Origin: an uncultured Alphaproteobacteria bacterium
Lineage (GTDB): Bacteria; Pseudomonadota; Alphaproteobacteria; Rhodobacterales; Rhodobacteraceae
Reading direction: 5' to 3'
DNA length: 64,000 nucleotides
NCBI GenBank assembly: GCA_902541695.1
Contig: CACBRT010000001.1
Location: 94,197 to 158,196 of the forward strand
Every line of letters begins with the position of its first letter. Position 1 is the stretch's first letter. The notes under the pieces are model-generated. The model was not told where the DNA came from. It worked only from the letters and a program-made list of their open reading frames with translations, and did no database searches. Below are positions 27,465 to 35,563 of this stretch, in pieces. Position numbers and translations under genes: made by a program.

Positions 27465-28214
27465 GTGAACAAGAATATAACAAGACTATTTAGTGAAATA
27501 AATCTAGTTAATTTATATAAATCCAAAGGATATTACGATTTAACAAAAGATCAAATACATTATTTGATTGATGTTAAAAGAAGTAAAAAGGGTGATTTAA
27601 TAAATTTAATAGACGGTAAATCAGGAGAATATCAAAGTGAAGTAGTCCAAATTTCAAAAAAAACTGTAAAATTAAAAATTAATTATTTATTAAAAACTAC
27701 CCAAACTCCTTCTGATCTTTTTGTTCTTTTTTCTCCAATAAAAAAGACAAGAACGGAATTTATTATTGAGAAGTGTGTAGAATTAGGTGTTAAAACATTA
27801 ATACCAGTAATATGTGATTATACGAACATTAATAGCTTTAATCAAAACAGAATAAAAAAAATTATGGTAAATTCTGCACAACAGTGCGGTAGTACGTGGA
27901 TGCCAAATTTACTTTCTTTTAACAAACTTGAAAATGTTTTAAAAGATTGGAACCCAAAAAGAAATCTATTTTTTTGTGATGAAAAATTAACTGGTGATCC
28001 AATTCTTAAAGTGTTGAATAGATTTAATTATTCAAAAGCTGCGATTTTAGTAGGTCCAGAAGGTGGATTTTCAAAAAAAGAAATTAGTATTATAAATAAT
28101 TTATCATTTGTAAAAAAAGTGAGTTTAGGTAAACAAATTTTAAGAGCTGAAACGGCTGTAATTTCCGCTGTTAGTATTTGGCAAAGCTATTTAGGCGATT
28201 GGAAAAATAAATAA
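27465..28214 (+). CDS. rsmE: 16S rRNA (uracil1498-N3)-methyltransferase
   Basis: A 249-residue SPOUT methyltransferase that methylates U1498 in helix 44 of 16S rRNA. It has an N-terminal PUA-like domain and the C-terminal knotted SAM-binding blocks ILVGPEGGFSKKEI and SLGKQILRAETAVISAVS, which are diagnostic. Translation starts with GTG at 27465. The gene is divergent from ubiA with only 14 bases between start codons, so the two promoters must overlap the opposite genes or lie inside them. Confidence 0.94.
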   Translation: MNKNITRLFSEINLVNLYKSKGYYDLTKDQIHYLIDVKRSKKGDLINLIDGKSGEYQSEVVQISKKTVKLKINYLLKTTQTPSDLFVLFSPIKKTRTEFIIEKCVELGVKTLIPVICDYTNINSFNQNRIKKIMVNSAQQCGSTWMPNLLSFNKLENVLKDWNPKRNLFFCDEKLTGDPILKVLNRFNYSKAAILVGPEGGFSKKEISIINNLSFVKKVSLGKQILRAETAVISAVSIWQSYLGDWKNK

Positions 28215-28267
28215 CTAATATTTTCTCATTTTGAAATTAAAATAATTAAAATAGAGGCAGTCTTAAT

Positions 28268-29630
28268 ATGTCGAAATTAGATGAAGTTGTTGAAAATAAA
28301 GATCAACTCATTCAATATTTAGAGGATGGTTGCAAACCAAAAAACTTATGGAAAATTGGAACTGAACATGAAAAGTTCGGCTTTAAAAAAAGTAATCTAA
28401 CACCTTTACCTTATAAAGGCAGTTGTTCTATTTTGAGTGTTTTAAAAGGTCTTATTGATACATTTGGTTGGAAACCTATTGAAGAAAATAACGTTATAAT
28501 TGGTTTAAAAAAAGGGTGCTGCAAATGTTACTTTAGAACCAGGTGGTCAATTAGAACTTTCTGGTGCACTCCTTGAAAATGTTCACGAAACTTGTTTTGA
28601 AGTTGCTACACATTTAGCTGAAGTTAAAACAATTGCTGATAGAATAGGAGCTGGATTTATTGGGCTAGGTGCAGCTCCAGAATGGTTGCACACACAAATG
28701 CCTAAAATGCCTAAAGATCGATATAAATTAATGGCGCCCTATATGGAAAAGGTAGGTTCTCACGGTACGCAAATGATGTTCAGAACTTGTACAGTACAAG
28801 TCAATCTAGATTATGGTTCAGAAACAGATATGGTAAAAAAAATGAGAGTTGGGTTGGCTTTGCAACCAATTGCAACTGCTCTTTTTGCAGCTTCCCCTTT
28901 TTTTGAAGGTAAGAATACTGGTTATAAAAGTTATAGATCTAGGATTTGGCATGATACGGACAAATCAAGAACAGGAATGTTACCATTTGTTTTTGACGAA
29001 GACTTTGGATTTGAGTCTTGGGTAGAATATGCATTAGATGTTCCCATGTATTTTGTTAAAAGAGAAAACAAATATATAAATGCACTAGGTTTATCTTTTA
29101 AAAATTTTATGAAGGGTGAATTATCAGTATTACCAAATGAGAAGCCTAAATTATCTGACTGGATAGATCATCTTACAACAATTTTTCCAGAAGTTAGGTT
29201 AAAACAATTTATAGAAATGAGGGGGGCTGATGCTGGACCTTGGTCAAGAATTTGTGCACTTCCTGCTTTTTGGGTTGGCATAATATATGACGAACAAACT
29301 CTTAATTCAGCATGGGAAATCTGCAAAGAATGGACAACTGAAGAGCGTTTTAATCTTTATAAGGATGTTTCAAAATTGGGTTTTGATGCAGTAATTCGAA
29401 AAAAGTCTGTCAAAGAATTAGCATCAGAAATTCTTTATCTTTCAGAGATTGGTCTAAAAAATAGAAAAAAAAGCAATATACACAACACGAAAGAAAATGA
29501 ATGTGAATTTTTACTACCTTTGTTTTCAAGTTTAGAAAAGGGGGTTTCTCTAGCTGATGAGATCCTCATTCAATATAATAAAAATTGGTCTAATGACATA
29601 AAAAAGATTTATAGTGAATATTCATATTAA
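28268..29630 (+). pseudogene. gshA: Glutamate--cysteine ligase (plant/alphaproteobacterial type), frameshifted
   Basis: Two frames together encode one complete enzyme of 453 residues if a single base is removed. The first (28268-28576) gives LWKIGTEHEKFGF and ends in unrelated sequence after IIGLKKG. The second, from about 28515, resumes with AANVTLEPGGQLELSGALL and runs to 29630 with SHGTQMMFRTCTVQVNLDY. The break is at A7G3 (28507-28516) and needs a +1 shift. The enzyme makes gamma-glutamylcysteine for glutathione. Everything else looks under normal constraint, so this may be a sequencing indel or a very recent mutation rather than a decayed gene. Convergent with plsY. Confidence 0.9.
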
Positions 29631-29636
29631 TAAATT

Positions 29637-30278
29637 TTAATTATTTAGTTTAATTTTATGCTCATTTCCTGAAATTAAGTTAGCTATATTTTTCTTATGA
29701 CTTAATACGATTGATGATACTAAAAACATTTGTAACCAAAAATAACTTAAATCATTTATGTAAATTAGAATAAATAATGAGAAAATAGAAGAAATTATTG
29801 ATGAAAGGGAAGAATACCTTGTAGTAATGGCAATAATCACCCAAATTACACAGACACTCAAAGCAATATAAAAATTTAAAATAAGCTGTATTCCAATGAA
29901 TGTTGCAACTCCTTTACCTCCCTTAAAAAAAAGGAATATTGAAAAAAGATGCCCAAAAAAAACGCCTAAGGCTGCAAAATGAGATGCAGTAATTCCTAAG
30001 AATTCCTTTATTAAAAATACAACAAAAAAACCTTTTGCTACATCCATAGTTAAAGTTAAAACCGCTGCTATTTTATTTCCTGTTCTTAATACATTTGTAG
30101 CACCTATGTTTCCTGATCCTATATTTCTTATATCACTCAGTCTAAAAAGTCTGGATATTATAATTCCGAAAGGTATAGAGCCTATTAAGTAAGATATAAA
30201 AAATATTAAAAATACCCAGATTATTCCAGTATCTGATGTTGGAGATGCCCCCCAAATTCTGAGAATATCAGGTATCAT
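29637..30278 (-). CDS. plsY: Acyl-phosphate:glycerol-3-phosphate acyltransferase
   Basis: A 213-residue membrane enzyme that makes lysophosphatidic acid from acyl phosphate. Its three conserved loops are visible: GSIPFGIIISR, IGSGNIGATNVLRTGNK and FKGGKGVATFIG. Five or more hydrophobic helices fit the family. I start at ATG 30278 (MIPDILRIWG); the open frame extends 13 codons further into pyrC. The overlap with the 3' end of pyrC shows the pyrB-pyrC-plsY order common in Alphaproteobacteria. dprA, which usually follows, is absent here. Confidence 0.93.
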   Translation of the reverse strand: MIPDILRIWGASPTSDTGIIWVFLIFFISYLIGSIPFGIIISRLFRLSDIRNIGSGNIGATNVLRTGNKIAAVLTLTMDVAKGFFVVFLIKEFLGITASHFAALGVFFGHLFSIFLFFKGGKGVATFIGIQLILNFYIALSVCVIWVIIAITTRYSSLSSIISSIFSLFILIYINDLSYFWLQMFLVSSIVLSHKKNIANLISGNEHKIKLNN

Positions 30279-31554
30279 TTTTATTTCTCGATTGATATAT
30301 TTCTTTACCATTAACAAAAGTTTTTATTACTTCACCATATAATTTATAGCCATCAAATGGTGTATTTTTAGCTTTTGACAAGAGACTAAATCTATCTACT
30401 ATAAAAGGTTTTTCTGGATCAAAAAGAACCAAATCTGCTGGGTAACCTTCTTCTAAAATTCCTGATTTGATATTTAGTAATTTTGCTGGGTTTTCAGAAA
30501 TTTTTTTGAATAATTGAGGAAGATCCAAAATTTTATCCTTTACTAATTTTAGACAAGCAGGCAAAAGTGTTTGCAACCCAATTGCTCCAAAAGCAGCTTT
30601 TTCGAAAGGTAATCTTTTACTTTCTTCATCTTGAGGTAAATGATATGAACTTATAGTATCTATCGTGTCATTTTTAATATTTTGTAAAATAAATAATTTG
30701 TCAGAGGTTGGTCTTAATGGTGGGTTTAGTTTAAAAAAAGTCCTATAGTTATTAATATCTGTTTCATCAAAGAGAAGATGATGTATTGATATTCCAGCTG
30801 TAATTTTATTACCTAATGATTTAAGTTCTTTAATTTTTAGAAAGCTTTTCTTTGTGGTTATTTGTGAAGCATGATAATTTATGTCAGATAACTTTGCTAA
30901 TAATGAATCTCTTTCTAGCCCTAAAAGCTCTGCTTCTTTGGGAGCTGAAGGCAAACCCATGGTTGTAGCAAAAACACTTGAAGTAGCAGAAATTCCTTTT
31001 GAAAAGTAGTAATCTTCACAGTGCCCAATAAATAATCCATCTAAAGATGAAGCATAATTTAAAGCTTTTAATAAAATTTTAGGATTCTTTACAGCTTTTA
31101 GACCATTTGTAAATGCAATAGCACCTGCATCCTGCAAAAAACTCAACTCTGATATTTCTTTTCCTGCAACTTTTTTAGTAATTGCGGCGGTTGGCCAAAT
31201 TCGCACTTTACTAGATTCTCGAGCCCTTTTCATAAAAAACTCAAGAATTTCTGGATTATCTATTACAGGTTTTGTGTTTGGAAAAGTAACAATGGAAGTA
31301 ACCCCACCTGATGCAGCTGCCATGCTTGCTGATTTGAAACTTTCTTTATGCCTTTCTCCTGGTTCACAAATGTGAACACCTAAATCGATAACTCCAGGTG
31401 CTAAACAATAGTTTTTACAGTCAATAACTTTACCTTTGCTAGGGCCGTTAATTCTGTGAATTAAACCGTCTTCTATTGTAATAGATCCCCTTTTTTGAGT
31501 TAAGGACTTAGAATCAATTAAGATTGCATTAATTAGTGTCTTGGTTTTAGACAT
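30268..31554 (-). CDS. pyrC: Dihydroorotase-like PyrC, probably non-catalytic
   Basis: A 428-residue amidohydrolase of the class I dihydroorotase family, beside pyrB. Landmarks are LAPGVIDLGVHICEPGERH, SGGVTSIVTFPNT, IGHCEDYYF, INYHASQ and LPFEKAAFGAIGLQTLLP. Key ligands are changed: the first His of HxH is Gly59 (GVH), and the TDHAPH Asp position is Tyr304 (SSYHLPQ). Known PyrC-prime/PyrX proteins of this kind lack activity and stabilise aspartate transcarbamoylase. A separate catalytic dihydroorotase would then be needed elsewhere. I use ATG 31554; TTG 31560 is possible. It overlaps pyrB by 8 bases. Confidence 0.88.
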   Translation of the reverse strand: MSKTKTLINAILIDSKSLTQKRGSITIEDGLIHRINGPSKGKVIDCKNYCLAPGVIDLGVHICEPGERHKESFKSASMAAASGGVTSIVTFPNTKPVIDNPEILEFFMKRARESSKVRIWPTAAITKKVAGKEISELSFLQDAGAIAFTNGLKAVKNPKILLKALNYASSLDGLFIGHCEDYYFSKGISATSSVFATTMGLPSAPKEAELLGLERDSLLAKLSDINYHASQITTKKSFLKIKELKSLGNKITAGISIHHLLFDETDINNYRTFFKLNPPLRPTSDKLFILQNIKNDTIDTISSYHLPQDEESKRLPFEKAAFGAIGLQTLLPACLKLVKDKILDLPQLFKKISENPAKLLNIKSGILEEGYPADLVLFDPEKPFIVDRFSLLSKAKNTPFDGYKLYGEVIKTFVNGKEIYQSRNKNDT

Positions 31555-32476
31555 TTTCAATTTTCTGTTTTAGTAGCAGCTCAAGGACTGACATCCTTAT
31601 AGCTAAACCTGCCTCTACTTGCATCGTTATAACAGATTTATCGATGTTATCAGCTAGATCACCGTCAATTTCAATACCTCTATTCATTGGTCCTGGATGC
31701 ATTATTATTGCTGAAGGTTTTGCATATTTCATTTTTCTGTCATCCAAACCATATAGATGAAAGTATTCTCTTTCCGATGAAAAGTATCCCCCATCCATCC
31801 TTTCTTTTTGCAATCTTAACACCATTATAACATCTATATCGCGTAATCCATCGACCATATTATAAAATACCTGGACACCAAGCTTTTCAATATCCTTAGG
31901 TATTAATGTCTTAGGTCCAATTACTGTAATTTTATTCCCCAATTTTGTATGACAAAAAATATTTGAACGTGCTACTCTACTATGAGAAATATCACCACAA
32001 ATTGCTATATTCAAATCACTTATCTTTCCAATTCTTTTTTTAATAGTTAAAATATCCAATAAAGCTTGAGTAGGGTGCTCATGATTTCCGTCACCTGCAT
32101 TTACTACTGAACATTTAACCTTTTCTGAAATAAGTTGCACAGCACCGGAATTAGGATGTCTAATTACTAAAATATCTGGGTTCATAGAATTTAAAGTTGA
32201 AGCAAGGTCTAGAAGTGTTTCTCCTTTTGATTGTGAACTATTACTTAATGGGAAATTAACAACATTTGCACCCAATAATGTTCCTGCTATTTCAAAGCTT
32301 ACTTGTGTTCTTGTTGAATTTTCAAAAAAAAGATTTATTTGGGTAAATCGATTTAAATCTTTTTTTTTCATGGTTATTTTATTATTTCTAAAATAACTCT
32401 CTGCCTTTTTTATTATCGATAATATTTCATCTTTAGTAAGTTGATTTATGCTTAATAGATCTTTATTCTCTAACAA
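31547..32476 (-). CDS. pyrB: Aspartate carbamoyltransferase catalytic subunit
   Basis: A 309-residue enzyme that condenses carbamoyl phosphate and aspartate in pyrimidine synthesis. The carbamoyl-phosphate motif FENSTRTQVSFE (Ser54-Thr57), the HPNSG and HPTQALLD blocks, ICGDISHSRVARSN, VMVLRLQKERM and IIMHPGPMNRGIEI are all present, so the active site is intact. Translation starts with TTG (GAGG about ten bases upstream). It overlaps the pyrC-like gene, consistent with assembly of a PyrB-PyrC-type complex. The region upstream is divergent with the uracil-glycosylase-like gene. Confidence 0.95.
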   Translation of the reverse strand: MLENKDLLSINQLTKDEILSIIKKAESYFRNNKITMKKKDLNRFTQINLFFENSTRTQVSFEIAGTLLGANVVNFPLSNSSQSKGETLLDLASTLNSMNPDILVIRHPNSGAVQLISEKVKCSVVNAGDGNHEHPTQALLDILTIKKRIGKISDLNIAICGDISHSRVARSNIFCHTKLGNKITVIGPKTLIPKDIEKLGVQVFYNMVDGLRDIDVIMVLRLQKERMDGGYFSSEREYFHLYGLDDRKMKYAKPSAIIMHPGPMNRGIEIDGDLADNIDKSVITMQVEAGLAIRMSVLELLLKQKIENV

Positions 32477-32584
32477 CTAAAATTACCTCTATCAAAATAT
32501 TGAACATTATATAGATTTAAAAGAATTCAACAATGATCATTATAGAAATTGACTTTTAATCAAAATAAATAAGAGAATTAATTA

Positions 32585-33433
32585 GTGAATTATAAACAAA
32601 AAATAATCTTCACAACTTTATTGGATTACTACCAATCTGGAATAGTTGATCCATATTTAGAAAATAATAAATATTTACTCTTAAAATGTTTCAAATTTGA
32701 CTTAAAGAGAATTCAAGAAACTAAAATTGAAGAAGATAAAATAAAAAAGAAAAATTTCTCAAAAATTGATGATGTTATTAATACTAACGGTAAAAACTTA
32801 AATAATACTGATTCTATTCAAAACCCAATATTAAAAGCTGAAAAATTGTCATATTTATCTAATGATATCGTATCTCTTGAGCAGAGCATAAATAGTTTTG
32901 AAGAATTCTATTCTTTGAGAGGTTCGAATCAGCTATTATTTGGTAAAGGTAATCCCAATTCAAAGTTTCTATTTATTTCTGAACCTCCCTCTTACAGAGA
33001 GCAGTTAGAAGGAAAACCGTACGTAGATAGTTGTGAAGAATTATTTGACAAAATTATTAAAGCAATGGGTTTGATTTCCCTAAAGGAAAATGAATGTAAT
33101 ATATATGTTATTCCATCTCTTCCCTTTAAACCAATAAAAAATAATATCAATAAGACTTCAGACTTGGAATTAATGAAACCATTTTTGAAAAGGTATATTG
33201 AAATACTTTCTCCAAGTTATTTGGTATTAATTAGCAAAATTCCATCAACAATTTTAGGTATAAATGATTTTCTAAGGATCGGTGACACTGATGGATATGT
33301 AGGAAGATATCTTGGAATTCCAACAATAGAAATTGAGGGGATGAAATCTATGATTGATAATCAAAATAAAAAAAGAAAAACCTGGAATAATATCAAGCTT
33401 TTAATGAAAGTAGTAGAGCAGAAAAATGGGTAA
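32585..33433 (+). CDS. Degenerate family 4/5-type uracil-DNA glycosylase homologue
   Basis: A 282-residue protein; residues about 110 onward follow the layout of Fe-S uracil-DNA glycosylases: FLFISEPPSYREQLEGKPYVDSC in place of the GEAPG...GxPFVG block, NIYVIPSLPFKP in place of VKCRPP, then a Rossmann-like PSYLVLISKIPSTILG. The four cluster cysteines are not present at their positions, and the catalytic motifs are eroded. The N-terminal 110 residues are Lys/Asn-rich and unrecognised. It may be a divergent glycosylase or a non-catalytic DNA-binding relative. GTG start. It overlaps moaB by 8 bases. Confidence 0.65.
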   Translation: MNYKQKIIFTTLLDYYQSGIVDPYLENNKYLLLKCFKFDLKRIQETKIEEDKIKKKNFSKIDDVINTNGKNLNNTDSIQNPILKAEKLSYLSNDIVSLEQSINSFEEFYSLRGSNQLLFGKGNPNSKFLFISEPPSYREQLEGKPYVDSCEELFDKIIKAMGLISLKENECNIYVIPSLPFKPIKNNINKTSDLELMKPFLKRYIEILSPSYLVLISKIPSTILGINDFLRIGDTDGYVGRYLGIPTIEIEGMKSMIDNQNKKRKTWNNIKLLMKVVEQKNG

Positions 33434-33968
33434 TTCTAAAAAGGAAAGGCACTTTATACCAATGGGATTTGGAATTCTTACCGTATCAGATAGTCGGACA
33501 TTGTCTAATGATAAATCTGGAGATATTCTAGAATCCCGAGTTTTAGGAGCTGGTCATTATTTGTTATCAAGAGATATAGTAAATGATGATAAGGTTTTGA
33601 TTAAAAATATTTTATCTAAGTGGATTGCTAAAAAAGGTATTGATGTCATTATTTCTACTGGTGGTACTGGTCTTACTGGAAGGGATGTAACAGTTGAGGC
33701 GCACTGCGAGCTTTACGAGAAAAAAATAAATGCATTTGAAATTTTATTTTCAACTATATCGATGCAAACTATTGGCATGTCAGCCATACAGAGTAGGGCT
33801 TGTGCTGGTGTAGTTTCAGGTACATTTCTTTTTGCCTTACCTGGATCTCCTTCTGCTTGTAAAGATGCATGGGATAAAATTTTATGTAAACAATTTGATT
33901 ATAGAAATTTACCTTGTAACTTTGCAGAGATCTTACCAAGATTAGAAGAGCATAAGAAAAGAAAATAG
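33426..33968 (+). CDS. moaB: Molybdenum cofactor biosynthesis protein B
   Basis: A 180-residue MoaB/MogA-fold protein that binds molybdopterin and is thought to catalyse its adenylation. Motifs are GILTVSDSRTLSNDKSGD at the N-terminus, ISTGGTGLTGRDVTVEA in the centre and LFALPGSPSACKDAW near the end, the family's MPT-binding surfaces. The ATG overlaps the upstream stop codon, suggesting translational coupling with the glycosylase-like gene. It adds to the MoaD/MoaE pair 7 kb away and implies at least one Mo- or W-enzyme elsewhere in the genome. Confidence 0.93.
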   Translation: MGNSKKERHFIPMGFGILTVSDSRTLSNDKSGDILESRVLGAGHYLLSRDIVNDDKVLIKNILSKWIAKKGIDVIISTGGTGLTGRDVTVEAHCELYEKKINAFEILFSTISMQTIGMSAIQSRACAGVVSGTFLFALPGSPSACKDAWDKILCKQFDYRNLPCNFAEILPRLEEHKKRK

Positions 33969-34081
33969 TTTTGCTTAATTCTGAACTTACTAAAATAACT
34001 ATGACAAAATTTCTTAAATAGCTTGAATTATTTACATATAAATTTATTTATTAGCGATAATTTAATGAGTGTGTGTAAATA

Positions 34082-35563
34082 ATGAAATTTTTATTAAGAA
34101 GCTTTTTAGGATTAATAATATTAAGTATCACTTTTGGGTTTTTAATTTTTGGATCATTTGTTTTAGTTGATGCAATAAAAAAGCGTTCTGAAAAGTCAGA
34201 GAATAGACGTTTTCAAAAAGAAAGAGTTTTTGCAGTTAATGTTGAAGCATTAAAGAATCAAACGGCAAGACCAAAAATATCTTCATATGGTGAAATATAT
34301 TCTAAACGTATGTTAGAAATTCGCCCTTTAGTTTCTGGAAGATTGGATTATGTATCAAAAAAATTTGTCGAGGGTGGAATTGTAAAATCAGGTGATATTT
34401 TATTTAGATTAAATAAAAAAGATTATTTAAATGAATTGGAAATTGCTGAAATTGATTTAGAAGATACTAAAGCACAATTATCTGAAGCAATATCAAGACT
34501 AGAATTCGCGAATATGGAATTTGAGGTTTCTGAAACACAACTTAAATTGAGAAAAAATGCCTTAGATAGGCAAACCGAATTAGCTGCATCAGGATTAATT
34601 ACTAGTACTCAATTAGAAAATATACAACTGGCCTATTCATCATCCAAACAACAATTTTTAAATAAGCAAAACCTAGTTAAGTCTTCAAAAAACTCAATTG
34701 AAAAACTTCAAATTCAGTTGAAAAGGAGGTCTATTTCTATAGATAAAGCTAAAAGAAATTTACAAGAAACTGAATTTAAAGCACCTTTTAACGGAATTAT
34801 TTCTTCTGTAAATGTTTTACCAGGCAGTGTTATTAATAAAAATGAAAAATTAGGAACTTTAGTGGATCCAAATTCATTAGAGGTTATGTTCAATTTATCT
34901 GCTAATGAATTTGCTCGGGTAATTGATAAAGAAGGAAAACTGTTAAATTTAGATATTACCGCTTATTTAAAGTTATCAGATAAAGATATTTCCTTTAGTG
35001 GAAAAATAGAACGTATAAATCCTGAAATTATTAATATTGGTAGTGGAAGAAAGTTGTTTGCTTCTATAAACCTAGGTGAAAATAAAACATTAAGACCTGG
35101 TGATTTTGTTGTCCTCGAAATACAGGAACCCCCACTTGAAAATGTTTCAGTTTTGCCCGCTTCAGCTGTAACTATTGATGGAAAAATTCTCATTATTGAA
35201 AACGAAAATAGATTAAGAGAGTTAGTAGTCAATATTCTACGCAGGCAAGGAGATCAAGTAATTGTATCTGGTGCTCCAATTGACAAAGAGTATGTGATGC
35301 AAAGATCTCCACAGTTAGGTAATGGTTTAAAAATTAAACCTTTAAGAAAAAAAGATTTAGAAACTTCAAATTCCAATAGTTTATCTAATAATAATGATTT
35401 AGTTTCAATAAGCCCTGAAAAACAAAATAAACTTTTAAAATTCTTAGATAATCTGGATCGTATGCCTAAGAGTGTAAAAGATCGATTATATGAAGAAATA
35501 AAGAGTGGAAAAATAAAAGTTAAAACTTTAAAGAGGTTAGAAAAAAATATGGGTAATAACTAA
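34082..35563 (+). CDS. RND efflux periplasmic adaptor (membrane fusion protein)
   Basis: A 493-residue HlyD/AcrA-like adaptor. It has one N-terminal membrane helix (about residues 6-30), a biotinyl-lipoyl-like half (EIRPLVSGRLDYVSKKFVEGG), a long alpha-hairpin (about 115-230) rich in Glu, Leu and Gln, the second lipoyl half (FKAPFNGIISSVNVLPGSVI) and beta-barrel domains. After about residue 420 there is a charged tail ending DRLYEEIKSGKIKVKTLKRL that is not part of the core family. Its TAA overlaps the ATG of the pump gene by one base. No outer-membrane factor gene is adjacent. Confidence 0.92.
   Translation: MKFLLRSFLGLIILSITFGFLIFGSFVLVDAIKKRSEKSENRRFQKERVFAVNVEALKNQTARPKISSYGEIYSKRMLEIRPLVSGRLDYVSKKFVEGGIVKSGDILFRLNKKDYLNELEIAEIDLEDTKAQLSEAISRLEFANMEFEVSETQLKLRKNALDRQTELAASGLITSTQLENIQLAYSSSKQQFLNKQNLVKSSKNSIEKLQIQLKRRSISIDKAKRNLQETEFKAPFNGIISSVNVLPGSVINKNEKLGTLVDPNSLEVMFNLSANEFARVIDKEGKLLNLDITAYLKLSDKDISFSGKIERINPEIINIGSGRKLFASINLGENKTLRPGDFVVLEIQEPPLENVSVLPASAVTIDGKILIIENENRLRELVVNILRRQGDQVIVSGAPIDKEYVMQRSPQLGNGLKIKPLRKKDLETSNSNSLSNNNDLVSISPEKQNKLLKFLDNLDRMPKSVKDRLYEEIKSGKIKVKTLKRLEKNMGNN

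Noticed and set aside
28507..28516. Programmed -1 frameshift at A7 in gshA
   Set aside because: A -1 slip would read into a stop within a few codons (CTT TAG). The needed shift is +1, so classical slippery-site frameshifting does not fit.
32921..32930. GGTTCGAATC, a tRNA T-arm-like decamer
   Set aside because: It lies inside the uracil-glycosylase-like coding frame, with no acceptor stem, anticodon arm or flanking pairing.
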